A stretch of 64,000 nt of DNA. Source: Formosa undariae. GTDB lineage: Bacteria; Bacteroidota; Bacteroidia; Flavobacteriales; Flavobacteriaceae. Positions 26,925 to 37,500 of this stretch are shown piece after piece (position 1 is the stretch's first letter; every line of letters starts with the position of its first letter). A model generated the notes under the pieces. The model was given only the letters and a program-made list of their open reading frames with translations, had not been told where the DNA came from and ran no database searches. The stretch lies in NCBI RefSeq assembly GCF_042427615.1, contig NZ_JBHMEZ010000009.1, positions 8,094 to 72,093 of the forward strand, read 5' to 3'. Both the position numbers and the translations under genes were made by a program.

Positions 26925-27396
26925 TTTCTAATCGTTTTATCATTGCTTTCATTTCTTCTATTTCTTTACGTTGTGCGTCAATAATATCATTTGCCAGTTT
27001 CTTGACTTCAGGGTCTTTAATATCTGCACGCTCACTTGTTAAGATGGCTATTGAATGATGAGGAATCATCCCTTTTAGCCAAAGTATATCCCCCACAATG
27101 GGTGCTTGCGCTCTAACTAATCCCAATGAACTAATAAAAAGCACTAGACTTCCAATAAGTATTGCCAAATTTTTTTTCTTGTTTTTATACATTTTCAACA
27201 TGAATAAAAGCATGATAACTGCCATTGCGGAAATCCCTAAGCAAACCATGTAAAAGCGAGTTAAGCTAAAATACACATGGTCTATAGCATAAGTATTTAA
27301 GTACATCGTTATATACATGGCTATAAATGACAAACCTAACATTAAAAAAAAAGTTTTATAGTTTCCATTGTTTGAGTGTTGATTTGAATTTTCCAT
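26914..27396 (-). CDS. membrane-anchored DUF305 protein
   Basis: A 160-residue protein with three helices (FFLMLGLSFIAMYITMYL, FYMVCLGISAMAVIMLLFM, LAILIGSLVLFISSLGLV) and a C-terminal DUF305 half with the diagnostic GMIPHHSIAILTSERA and a helix ending in EIEEMKAMIKRLE. DUF305 proteins accompany copper and silver resistance and probably bind metal through His/Met. Middle gene of the copper operon. Confidence 0.88.
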   Translation of the reverse strand: MENSNQHSNNGNYKTFFLMLGLSFIAMYITMYLNTYAIDHVYFSLTRFYMVCLGISAMAVIMLLFMLKMYKNKKKNLAILIGSLVLFISSLGLVRAQAPIVGDILWLKGMIPHHSIAILTSERADIKDPEVKKLANDIIDAQRKEIEEMKAMIKRLENEK

Positions 27397-27414
27397 AATA
27401 ATTTGATTTTATAG

Positions 27415-29916
27415 TTAAACTTTAATTGTTTTTAATCTTAATGCATTAGCTATAACTGAAACAGAGCTAAAACTCATGGCTAATGCTGCAATCATTGGTG
27501 ATAATAAAATGCCGAAGAATGGGAATAAAACTCCTGCTGCTATAGGCACACCTAAAGTATTATAGATAAGAGCAAAAAACAGGTTCTGTTTAATGTTTTT
27601 CATTACAGCGTGACTTAGATTTTTCGCTTTTACTATACCATGTAAATCACCTTTAACCAAAGTAATCATAGCACTTTCAATAGCTACAGATGTCCCTGTA
27701 CCCATGGCGATACCTATATCACTTTTAGCCAATGCTGGTGCATCATTGATACCATCGCCTGCCATGGCAACTACTTTTCCTTTTCCCTGTAGTATCTCTA
27801 CTTCTTTAAGCTTATCCTCAGGTAACATACTGGCTTTAAAATCTGTTAAATTTAGTTCTGTTGCTACTGCTTGAGCTGTATCGTGATTATCGCCTGTTAA
27901 CATAATCACTTCAATACCTTTATCTTGAAGTTCCTTAATGGCTTTTGCACTAGTTTCTTTAATTTTATCTCCTATTACTACATAGCCAGTAACCGTTTTA
28001 TTTATTGATAAATAAGAAACTGTTTTACCTTGCTTTTGATAGTCTTTAGCTTTTTCCTCCATTTGCGAGGTTATCTTTGCACTGGCATAATCCATCATCT
28101 TAGGATTACCTAATGCTACTTTTTTATTATCAATAGTAGCTTCCACTCCTTTACCTGTAACAGCGCTAAAGTTTTCTGAATTTAATATTTCAGCATTTTG
28201 TTCTTTTCCATATTTAATAGTGGCTTCTGCTAATGGATGTTCGCTATTTTTATTTAATGAAATAATATATTTCAGAATGTCTTTTTCGGTTAAACCATCA
28301 TCAAAAGAGCCTACTGTTTCAACGGTTGGTTTTCCTTCAGTGATTGTTCCTGTCTTATCAACAATTAGTGTAGTAACCTTATCCATTTTTTCAAGCGCTT
28401 CAGCATTTTTAATCAACACGCCACTTTGAGCACCTTTACCAACACCTACCATTACAGACATAGGTGTTGCTAAACCTAAAGCACACGGACAAGCTATTAT
28501 CAAAACAGCAATAGCATTTACAAAGGCATAAACATAAACTGGTTCTGGTCCCCAAATTGCCCAAACCGTAAAAGTCAGTAAAGAGATAATGACCACAACA
28601 GGCACGAAATAACCTGATACTTTATCGGCTAAATTCTGAATTGGCGCACGACTTCTACTTGCATTGTTAACCATGTGAATGATTTGAGAGAGTAGTGTAT
28701 CGCTTCCCACTTTTTCAGCTTTCATTAAAAAAGTCTGATTACCATTTATTGTTCCACTGCTTACTTTATCATTTATTGTTTTATTAACAGGAATTGGTTC
28801 TCCTGTAATCATAGACTCATCAATGGTTGTATCCCCTTCTGTTATAGATCCATCCACAGGGATTTTATCACCTGGTTTTACTTTTAGAATATCATTTAAT
28901 TCAATAGCATCAATAGTTACTTCAACGTCTTCGCCATCTACTACTTTTATAGCCTTATTGGGTGCTAACTTTAATAATTCTTTTACTGCTGAATTGGTTT
29001 TACTATGTGCACGAGCTTCTAGAAGCTGTCCTAAAAGCACCAATGTTAATATGACGGTTGCTGCTTCAAAATAGACATGTACTGCTCCAGATTCCGTCTT
29101 GAACTGACTTGGAAAAATATCTGGAAAAAACATGCCAAAAACACTAAATAACCAAGCTACACCTGCACCTATTCCAATAAGCGTAAACATGTTGAGATTC
29201 CACGTTTTGATACTTTTATAGGCACGCTCAAAGAACATCCATGTTGCATAAAACACAACAGGAATGGATAAAGCAAACTGAATCCAATTCCAATATTTTT
29301 GCTCCATGATGTCATACAATGGATTATTGGACAGCATCTCACTCATTGCCATTAAAAAAATTGGTAATGTAAATGCTACTGCAATCTTAAATTTCTTTAA
29401 TAACTTATTATAGGTTTTCTCTTCCTCTGAACTATCTGCTTCCATTGGTACTAAATCCATTCCACATTTAGGACAAGCACCTGCTTCATCTTTTATAACT
29501 TCTGGATGCATTGGACATGTCCATTGTTCAGATGAAGTTGTAGATCGATTTTGTTCTTCAACTAAATCCATTCCGCATACAGGACAATCGCCTGCTTTAT
29601 CATAAGTTTTATCGCCTTCGCAATGCATAGGACAATAAAATGTACCTGTGCCTACACCTTTTAGTTGCCTTTCCTTTTTATCTTCGGAATGCTGATGATG
29701 TTCACCTTGTTTATGAATACTGTATTTCCCACCATTATTTTTTAAGGCTTCTTGAAATGTTTCTATAGGAATATGTGATTCCATTTCAATTGTTGCTTCT
29801 GCTTTTTCTAAATCTACAGATACTTTTGAAACACCTGCAACTTCTGAAAGTATTTTCTCTACATGACTACGGCAACCGTTGCAAGTCATTCCTTGTATGT
29901 GATATATATGTTTCAT
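27415..29916 (-). CDS. copA: copper-exporting P1B-type ATPase
   Basis: An 833-residue heavy-metal ATPase. In order: an HMA domain (GMTCNGCRSHVEKIL, CxxC at 12-15), two YHS-like metal motifs (YCPMHCEGDKTYDKAGDCPV and WTCPMHPEVIKDEAGACPKC), membrane helices, TGEPIPV, the ion-site CPC in IIACPCALGLATP, the phosphorylation site DKTGT, and GDGINDAPALAKSDIG. CPC plus the operon points to Cu+ (or Ag+) export from the cytoplasm. 9 bp after the haem-binding gene. Confidence 0.95.
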   Translation of the reverse strand: MKHIYHIQGMTCNGCRSHVEKILSEVAGVSKVSVDLEKAEATIEMESHIPIETFQEALKNNGGKYSIHKQGEHHQHSEDKKERQLKGVGTGTFYCPMHCEGDKTYDKAGDCPVCGMDLVEEQNRSTTSSEQWTCPMHPEVIKDEAGACPKCGMDLVPMEADSSEEEKTYNKLLKKFKIAVAFTLPIFLMAMSEMLSNNPLYDIMEQKYWNWIQFALSIPVVFYATWMFFERAYKSIKTWNLNMFTLIGIGAGVAWLFSVFGMFFPDIFPSQFKTESGAVHVYFEAATVILTLVLLGQLLEARAHSKTNSAVKELLKLAPNKAIKVVDGEDVEVTIDAIELNDILKVKPGDKIPVDGSITEGDTTIDESMITGEPIPVNKTINDKVSSGTINGNQTFLMKAEKVGSDTLLSQIIHMVNNASRSRAPIQNLADKVSGYFVPVVVIISLLTFTVWAIWGPEPVYVYAFVNAIAVLIIACPCALGLATPMSVMVGVGKGAQSGVLIKNAEALEKMDKVTTLIVDKTGTITEGKPTVETVGSFDDGLTEKDILKYIISLNKNSEHPLAEATIKYGKEQNAEILNSENFSAVTGKGVEATIDNKKVALGNPKMMDYASAKITSQMEEKAKDYQKQGKTVSYLSINKTVTGYVVIGDKIKETSAKAIKELQDKGIEVIMLTGDNHDTAQAVATELNLTDFKASMLPEDKLKEVEILQGKGKVVAMAGDGINDAPALAKSDIGIAMGTGTSVAIESAMITLVKGDLHGIVKAKNLSHAVMKNIKQNLFFALIYNTLGVPIAAGVLFPFFGILLSPMIAALAMSFSSVSVIANALRLKTIKV

Positions 29917-29925
29917 AATATTAAA

Positions 29926-30384
29926 TTAATTAGAAATACTATCTTTTAACTTTTTCATATACGATATGATATCCTGCTTTTCTGTTCCAGAAAACACAGC
30001 TTCTTTATGAATAATGGTATATGAACTTAATGGCATTTTGTCACTTTCTATTTGCTTAATTATTGACCGAAGCTTACTTCCCTTTCTTCTATTTGACAAA
30101 GAATCCCATTCACTAAAATTAAGCTCAGTCTTACCTTCATCTATATGACTTTCTAGAAACCAAGCAACAGGTTGTATTTTATTATACCAAGGATAGTTAG
30201 TGTTATTACTATGACAATCATAACAAGATACTTGCAACTTACTTTTAATGTTATTTGGAACTTTATTAACTAACATAAAATCTGTTACAGGGACTATATC
30301 GCTTTGGTTGCGTTCTGTGGGAATAAATTGTATTCCCACGAAAGCAACTAATAAAACCATCATTATCTTTTTAACAGTTTTCAT
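29926..30384 (-). CDS. haem-binding domain protein (c-type CxxCH)
   Basis: A 152-residue protein with an N-terminal signal anchor and the motif CYDCHSNNTNYPWYNKIQPV around residue 54, that is CxxCH for covalent haem, followed by WFLESHIDEGKTELNFSEW. This matches the small haem_bd family of Bacteroidota. It may sense or pass electrons in the periplasm next to the multicopper oxidase (inference). It abuts the DUF3347 gene without a gap. Confidence 0.85.
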   Translation of the reverse strand: MKTVKKIMMVLLVAFVGIQFIPTERNQSDIVPVTDFMLVNKVPNNIKSKLQVSCYDCHSNNTNYPWYNKIQPVAWFLESHIDEGKTELNFSEWDSLSNRRKGSKLRSIIKQIESDKMPLSSYTIIHKEAVFSGTEKQDIISYMKKLKDSISN

Positions 30385-30993
30385 TTAGTTGATCTCTTTC
30401 TGTAATTTACCGCATTTTAGCATTTTACTTCCGTAATAAGGGTTACGTACTTCTTCGCTTTTACTTAACCAAGCACTACCTTTATCGTACATTGGGCAAA
30501 ATTGCTCGTATAAAGTATTTACTGTTCCTGTAATAGCCACCATATCTGTAACATCTTTACTTAAAACTTTAAAATGTTCTCTTTGATGTGCCATTGGACT
30601 TTCTGAAATATGTTCTGCGTGTTCTACTGCATCTTCAATAATCTCTTTTAATTCTGTTTGTTCCTCCTTTGTATAATTAGAAACATCTAAATTTTCTAAA
30701 CTTTTTCTCAATACTGCTCCAAATTCTTTTGCTTTTGCTTCATCATCAGATACTAAAGCATCTTTTAAATTGAAATAATCTTTAAGTATCATTTCGGCAT
30801 TTTCGTCTTGATTGTTATTCACTGTCATTACTTTATTATCGCTATCGTGATGACCATCACTATTGTCGTGATTCATTTCTGTATTATGACCTTCATCATT
30901 GTTATGTTCTTTTTTAGCCTCTTTACAAGACATTACTGTTAATGTTAAAAATGTCATTGCTAAAATTCCTGTTATTACTTTTAAGTTTTTCAT
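30385..30993 (-). CDS. DUF3347 lipoprotein, His-rich
   Basis: A 202-residue lipoprotein: lipobox TVMSCKE with Cys23, then a His/Asp/Asn-rich stretch (residues 29-52: many His, likely metal-binding), then DUF3347 with ILKDYFNLKDALVSDD, MAHQREHFKVLSKD and EQFCPMYDKGSAWLSKSEEV. Paralogous to the tail of the CusB-type adaptor of the same operon. Probably a periplasmic copper binder. Confidence 0.88.
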   Translation of the reverse strand: MKNLKVITGILAMTFLTLTVMSCKEAKKEHNNDEGHNTEMNHDNSDGHHDSDNKVMTVNNNQDENAEMILKDYFNLKDALVSDDEAKAKEFGAVLRKSLENLDVSNYTKEEQTELKEIIEDAVEHAEHISESPMAHQREHFKVLSKDVTDMVAITGTVNTLYEQFCPMYDKGSAWLSKSEEVRNPYYGSKMLKCGKLQKEIN

Positions 30994-31029
30994 TGTTTTT
31001 TTATTTATGTAATTGTTTATGTTTATTGT

Positions 31030-33351
31030 TTAAAATCTTACTAATAGTCCGCCACCCCAACCATATCGGTTGTTATAGTTTCCTTGGATTGAAAAATTTC
31101 GTGACAGAATATAAGACGCTCCAACCAACCATTGGGTTTCACCTTCGTATGAGTTATTATTTTCTAAATCATTAACCCAACCAAAGTCTGCTCTGTATTC
31201 ATATTCGCCCTCTAGGAAAAGTCTAGGAAAAAGTAATAGCTCCCTATCTATACGAATTCTAGGACGCAGTTGATGGTCCATACTCACATCTACATTAAAT
31301 CTATAAGGTGTATAGTATTTAACACCAATTAATCCTACAGTATTAAACGAGTCATAAGAATTTGGTGTCGATGTTTCGGTGTTTACACCTGCATAAACAC
31401 GCACCCAGTCATTTAGGTATCGATTATAATTTACTTCTGCTTCAATATTTTTGTTATAGTCCAATTCCGTTCGTAAACTAAATTCATTTCTAATGTTACT
31501 GGATATAAGGTTTAATTCTGTGAAATTTGAACCTACACGTGCCCTTCCCCAAGAATAATAATGATCTGTTTCATTGATGAGCTTTTGAACAGGATATGCT
31601 CCCATTCTTTCATCTCTTGGTGTGTCATAACTAAATACTCTTGCCATACCACCCATCATGTGATATAATACGTGACAATGAAAAAACCAATCTCCATATT
31701 CTTCATTATAGAATTCAATAATTACATTCTGCATTGGTGGTACATTCACAGTATGTTTTAATGGTGAGCGCTCTCCGTTTTCATTAATTACCCTAAAATA
31801 ATGACCATGAAGATGCATTGGGTGGTGCATCATTGTTAAGTTGTTTAAGGTTATTCTTGTTACCTCTCCGCCTTTAATTTTAATTTTATCAGTTTCGGAT
31901 AATGGCACACCATTTATACTCCATACATATCGTTGCATATTACCAGTTAGATTCAGTAAAACATCATTTACAGGTATGTCTGACTTATAAGTAGTATTTT
32001 CTTTTGCCTCTAAAAAATCATAGTTGAAATATGTTTTACGTGCATTATAATCAAACGAAGTACTATCTTTTTGCATCATAGACATGTCATGTTTCATAGG
32101 CATTGAGTCTGTGTTCATTTCCATCTTATCCTTATCATCCATCTTCATATCCATTTGGTCATTCATCTTAGCATCTTTCATCGACATCTTATTACTCATT
32201 TCCATATTCATTTTCATTCCATACTTTTCCTTTAAAACTTCAGGCGAATTTTTCTTTTGATTACCTACCATTGCAGGTGCTCCCATTTTCATATCCATTT
32301 TCGCCATTTGCTTCATCATGACTACTTTGTCTGGTCTATCTATTACAGTTGCTGGAAAAAGTTTACCTGTCCCCAAACGAATTGATGTGTTACCAGAGCC
32401 ATCTTGTGCTGTTGCTATGACTTCTAATTTACCTTTAGGAATGGTAACAATTACATCATAGGTTTCTGCAATACCAAAGAGAAATCTACTTTTATTTACT
32501 GGTGTTACATCGACTCCATCACTTGAAACAATTATAGGATTTCCTGCTCCAAAATCCATCCAATAATAAGACGAAGCAGATGCATTAATAAATCGAAGTC
32601 TTACTTTTTCTCCAGATTTAAACTCTGGGTATTCTGCCACTTTTTTACCATTTGAAAGAAAAGCAGGATAATAAATATCTGCAATATCTGCACCTTCCAT
32701 TCTATCACGCCAAAATTTAAATTGAGCTCCCAAGGCACCTTCTTTTATCACTCTACTTAGTGGTACCGCTGTTCCTTTCTTAACTTGATACCATTCGTTT
32801 CCTCGTTTAAGATTACGAAGCACATTCATTGGTTTTTCATTTGTCCAATCAGACAGTACTACGACTAAATCGGTATCATATTCCAGTGTTTTTTCTTTTG
32901 GATGAATAACTATTGAACCGTAAACTCCTTTCTGCTCTTGTAACATCGTATGAGAGTGATACCAATACGTACCAGATTGATTGACAGGTATTCTATATTG
33001 AAATGTTGTATTTGGTTTTATAGGTGGCGTAGTTAAATATGGAACACCATCATAAAAATTAGGAAGTATTAATCCATGCCAATGTACCGAGGTTTCTTCG
33101 TCCATTTTGTTGGTAACATTAATAATTGCAAGGTCTCCTTCATTAAATTCTAATGTGGGACCAGGTACACTTCCGTTTATCGTCATCCCCTTAGCAGTCA
33201 CTCCTGCAAGCGTTAATTCATTTTCCTCTATAGTGAGGTTATACTCTTTTATAGTTCTTCCTTCCTCTTTTCTGTCATTTCCATTTGTCCCTACTTGGGC
33301 AAATGCAATTGATGTTAAGAATAAAAAAATAATTGTGTTAACTGTTTTCAT
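31030..33351 (-). CDS. multicopper oxidase fused to a PcoB-like barrel
   Basis: A 773-residue protein: signal peptide (cut near AFAQ), cupredoxin domains with copper ligands His90/His92 (HWHGL) and His132/His134 (WYHSH), a Met-rich insertion around residues 340-430 (repeated MKM/MDM), and the last ligand cluster HHPMHLHGHYF and HCHVLYHMMGGM near 520-565. After about residue 590 about 180 residues of alternating strands (RVRIRIDRELLLF type) end in LLVRF, like the outer-membrane copper protein PcoB/CopB. It should oxidise Cu+ at the outer membrane. Length far exceeds the usual ~600 residues of PcoA, so it is a fusion. Confidence 0.88.
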   Translation of the reverse strand: MKTVNTIIFLFLTSIAFAQVGTNGNDRKEEGRTIKEYNLTIEENELTLAGVTAKGMTINGSVPGPTLEFNEGDLAIINVTNKMDEETSVHWHGLILPNFYDGVPYLTTPPIKPNTTFQYRIPVNQSGTYWYHSHTMLQEQKGVYGSIVIHPKEKTLEYDTDLVVVLSDWTNEKPMNVLRNLKRGNEWYQVKKGTAVPLSRVIKEGALGAQFKFWRDRMEGADIADIYYPAFLSNGKKVAEYPEFKSGEKVRLRFINASASSYYWMDFGAGNPIIVSSDGVDVTPVNKSRFLFGIAETYDVIVTIPKGKLEVIATAQDGSGNTSIRLGTGKLFPATVIDRPDKVVMMKQMAKMDMKMGAPAMVGNQKKNSPEVLKEKYGMKMNMEMSNKMSMKDAKMNDQMDMKMDDKDKMEMNTDSMPMKHDMSMMQKDSTSFDYNARKTYFNYDFLEAKENTTYKSDIPVNDVLLNLTGNMQRYVWSINGVPLSETDKIKIKGGEVTRITLNNLTMMHHPMHLHGHYFRVINENGERSPLKHTVNVPPMQNVIIEFYNEEYGDWFFHCHVLYHMMGGMARVFSYDTPRDERMGAYPVQKLINETDHYYSWGRARVGSNFTELNLISSNIRNEFSLRTELDYNKNIEAEVNYNRYLNDWVRVYAGVNTETSTPNSYDSFNTVGLIGVKYYTPYRFNVDVSMDHQLRPRIRIDRELLLFPRLFLEGEYEYRADFGWVNDLENNNSYEGETQWLVGASYILSRNFSIQGNYNNRYGWGGGLLVRF

Positions 33352-33354
33352 TAT

Positions 33355-34572
33355 TTACTGTATTAAATAGTTAATAATAGTATTTTGAACATAGTAGCTC
33401 TTAACTGATTCTATTTGGTTCATTTGAAACTTTAGCTGCAGTTCTTGTATATCTAATACATCATTAAAATCAATCGTTCCTGTTTCGTAACTTTTGATTA
33501 AAATTTCTTCTGCATCCATAGCTTGTTGTAGATTTTTGGTTTGAGTTACATAACTTATTCTTGCTGAAACTCTATCGGTTACAGCTCTACTTAAAAGTGT
33601 TTCTAAAGTATTTAACCGTTCTTGCTTTTGAACTGTAATTTCTTGCTGTTCCAACTCATTTTGCTTGGTTTGGGATTTATACTTTTTATTAAAAATTGGT
33701 ATTGACAATGAAACCATAGGCATTAGAATATCTTTGCCGTTATCACTAAAATCCATATCTGGTCTCGGTTCTACATTAATATAATCTAAACCGAAACCTA
33801 CCATTGGGCTACTTTCCTTTTGATTCAGTAATTCCGACTGCTCAACCGACTGATAAAGCTTATCATATTTCAATAGCTCGGGATGCAATGCTAAATCTTC
33901 TGAATTTATTTCAAATTCTTCTGATGGTATGTTTAATGAATCTACAAGAATAACAGGAACATCCTTTTGCCTATTCAAAAGCTTATTAAAATTAGTTTGT
34001 TCTGCTAAAAACTGTTGATTTAAAACATCTTTTAGTTGTTGCATTTCATTTTGACGCATTTGTAATCGAAACACATCTACAGCAGAAGCTTTACCTACCT
34101 CTAAAGAGGTTAGAGCGAATGTCTCATAGGTTTCAAGCAGTTTAATATTATTTATAAAAACCTCTTGCTTCTCTTTATTGGCATATAAATTATAATAAGA
34201 TTGTGATACCGAGGTCATCAATTTTCGCTTAGCAATAACAATGTCTTCATACTTTGCATCTGCTAATGATTTGACATAATTCTCTCTCGACGTAATGGTT
34301 CCAAACCACGGTAACATTTGTTTAGCTGAAACTTTAAAACGTTGTGCTCCTGTTCTAGTCTCTGGTTCGCTAGCGAAATACCCCAAACCAAATTCAGTAT
34401 TAGGTATTGCATTCACTTCATTCACTTTCTCTGAAGCAATGTTATATTGCAATTCAAATTTTTGAATTTCTGGACTATTATTTAATGCTTCATCAATAAG
34501 AGTTTCTAATTTTTGAGCATTAGAAATACTAAAAGTGAATAAACATAGTAGTGTATAAATTATTCTTTTCAT
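33355..34572 (-). CDS. cusC: TolC-family outer-membrane channel (CusC-like)
   Basis: A 405-residue protein: signal peptide (SISNAQ), then two long helical repeats of the outer-membrane efflux protein family (KLETLIDEALNNSPEIQKFE, RLQMRQNEMQQLKDVLNQQF; second repeat near residue 290-390 with EEILIKSYETGTIDFNDVLD). It forms the exit duct for the RND pump. Overlaps the pump gene by 4 bp and is 3 bp from the oxidase gene. Confidence 0.9.
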   Translation of the reverse strand: MKRIIYTLLCLFTFSISNAQKLETLIDEALNNSPEIQKFELQYNIASEKVNEVNAIPNTEFGLGYFASEPETRTGAQRFKVSAKQMLPWFGTITSRENYVKSLADAKYEDIVIAKRKLMTSVSQSYYNLYANKEKQEVFINNIKLLETYETFALTSLEVGKASAVDVFRLQMRQNEMQQLKDVLNQQFLAEQTNFNKLLNRQKDVPVILVDSLNIPSEEFEINSEDLALHPELLKYDKLYQSVEQSELLNQKESSPMVGFGLDYINVEPRPDMDFSDNGKDILMPMVSLSIPIFNKKYKSQTKQNELEQQEITVQKQERLNTLETLLSRAVTDRVSARISYVTQTKNLQQAMDAEEILIKSYETGTIDFNDVLDIQELQLKFQMNQIESVKSYYVQNTIINYLIQ

Positions 34573-37500
34573 TTGTTTGCTCTTTTCAATTTAAACTCTT
34601 CTCTCCAGCTATATAAAACAGGTACAATAAAGTAAGAGGTAATGTCTATAACCATTCCACCGAATATGGGAATTGCCATAGGTATCATAATATCGCTTCC
34701 TTTTCCCGTAGACGTTAGTACTGGTAAGAGTGCCAAAATAGTTGTAACGGTAGTCATTAAACACGGACGAATACGTTTCTCTGCTGCCATCAATGCGAAC
34801 GTTCTAATACTCTTTTTATCAGAAGGTTTTTCTCGCTCAAATGTCTGTGTGAGGTATGTTGCCATAACGACACCGTCATCTGTAGCAATACCAAATAATG
34901 CAATAAAACCGACCCAAACCGCCACACTTAAGTTGATTGTTTTCATATTAAAAAGGTCTCGCATATTTTCACCAAACAAACTGAAATTAAAAAACCAATC
35001 TTGCCCGTACAGCCATATCATAATAAAACCTCCAGCAAATGCCACAGCTATGCCGGTAAAAACCATAAGTGATGTAGAAACGGATTTAAATTGAAAATAA
35101 AGAATTAAGAAAATAATGGTAAGTGCCAACGGGACTACTATAGATAATGTTTTTTCCGCTCGTAACTGATTTTCATAAGTTCCAGTGAATTTATAGCTAA
35201 TCCCCTTAGGAACAATCAATTCTCCGGACTCTATTTTCTTTTGAAACAATGCTTGTGCATTTTCAACAACATCAACTTCTGCAAATCCATCTAATTTATC
35301 AAACAGTACATAACCGACTAAAAAAGTATCCTCACTTTTAATTACCTGAGGACCTTGCTCATACCGAATCGTAGCTAATTCACTTAAAGGAACAGGATTA
35401 CCTTTCTCTACAGGTATGTATATACCTTTTATATCCTCTGGATTTCCACGTAATTCTCGAGGATATCGAACTCGAATAGCATAGCGCTCTCTACCTTCAA
35501 CCGTTTGAGTTAATGCCATTCCTCCTATTGCAACCTTTAACACCCCTTGTACATCTTCTATTGATATACCATAACGTGCTATTTTTTCTCTATCAATGTC
35601 TATTAGTAGATAAGGTTTACCAACAATTCTATCTGCAAAAACAGCCTCTACCTTAACACCTTCCGCTTGCTTTAAAAGAGTTTCTAGTTGCAAACCAAAC
35701 GCTTCAATTTGTTTCAAATCTTGCCCTTTTACTTTTATTCCCATTGGTGCACGCATTCCTGTTTGAAGCATTACCAATCTAGTTTCTATGGGCTGTAGTT
35801 TTGGAGCAGAAGTAACTCCTGGTAATTTGGTTACCTTTACGATTTCGTTCCAAATATCATTTGGACTATTAATTTTCGGACGCCAATTACGGTAAAATTC
35901 ACCATCGTTATCTTCGACAAGTTGAGTATGATTAACTTTGGTAAAAACAGTATTATCGGAATTATTTGGATTAGAAATAAATGTACTATCCTTCAGCTCA
36001 AAAGCACCATGCTCATTTACTTTGTAACGTTGTCTTTTCCCTTTAGAATTACGCATGTATTCAGATTTATACTGAATCATGTTTTCATACATCGATAAAG
36101 GTGCTGGGTCCAGAGCAGAGTCAGTCCTACCTGCTTTTCCTACTACGGTTTCAATTTCAGGTATTGTAGCCACAGCCATATCTAGTTGCTGAAGTACACG
36201 TTTATTTTCTTCAACACCAGAATGAGGCAAAGAGGTTGGCATTAATAGAAAAGAGCCTTCATTTAAAGATGGCATAAATTCTTTTCCTGTATTATTCATA
36301 ATCCACCCTCCAGAAAATAGTACAGTTGCAGGAATCATTAAAAACAATAGTTTGTTTCCTAAAGCCCATTTTAAAATTTGACCATAATATCTTCTAAAAA
36401 TTGAAAATATTCCTAAAATTCCGAAGCAAATAATTGCTACAAAAATCAAGTTTACTATAATACTTCTGTCGAATCCCAATGGCCTCCAATACTCGGCAAG
36501 TAATAATATTATTGCAGCACAAGAGATTACAATATTAATGAGATTGCTATTCTTCTTGTTTAGTTTACCTAACACTCCAAGTAAACCAGTAACACCAAAA
36601 CCTATTAAAATAATTCCTAACCAATATCCAACAACCATAATTGCAATCCCAGCAACTATTAAAGCACCATTAATAATATTTTTAAATGAACTTTTTAGTG
36701 ATGTTTTTCTGAATAAATAAGCTGCAAATGGAGGAATTAAAAATAAGGCAATAACCAAAGATGCTGATAAAGCCATCGTTTTTGTAAATGCTAATGGTCT
36801 AAACAATTTTCCTTCTGCACCAATCATTGTAAAAACGGGAACAAAACTTATGATTGTGGTTAATACTGCAGTTAAAATCGCTCCAGAAACTTCGGCCGTT
36901 GCATTATAAACCACTTCATTAGTTGTTAACTCTGTACCATCTTCTCGTAACCGTAATTTATCATCATCCAGATGACGAATCATATTTTCTGCGAGAATGA
37001 CACCTACATCTACCATAGTCCCAATAGCAATAGCAATACCAGAAAGAGCTACAATATTCGCATCTACGTCAAATAGTTTCATGGCAACAAACACCATTAA
37101 TACGGCGACTGGTAATAATCCAGAAATTAAAATAGAAGCTCTTAGATTATAAACCATAACAATAATAACCAAAATGGTAATTAATATCTCTAATGTCAAT
37201 GCCTCATTTAGCGTATCTAAGGTTTCAACAATAAGTTCTGTACGATCATAAAAAGGAACAATTGTTAATTGAGATGTTCGACCATCTGCTAATACTTTTG
37301 TTGGTAATCCCCCCTTAAGTTCCTCAATTTGAGCTTTGACATTGTTAATGACTTCCATCGGATTAGCACCATAGCGTGCAACTATAACTCCACCAACAAC
37401 TTCTGCTCCTTCTTTATCCAATAAACCTCTTCGTGTTGCTGGACCTAGGGATACTTTACCTATATCTTTAATTTTAATTGAAGTAAAATCTTCAGAAGTG

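Noticed and set aside
34642..35094. 150-residue + strand open frame inside the pump gene
   Set aside because: Antisense shadow of cusA; low-complexity hydrophobic composition with no start signal.
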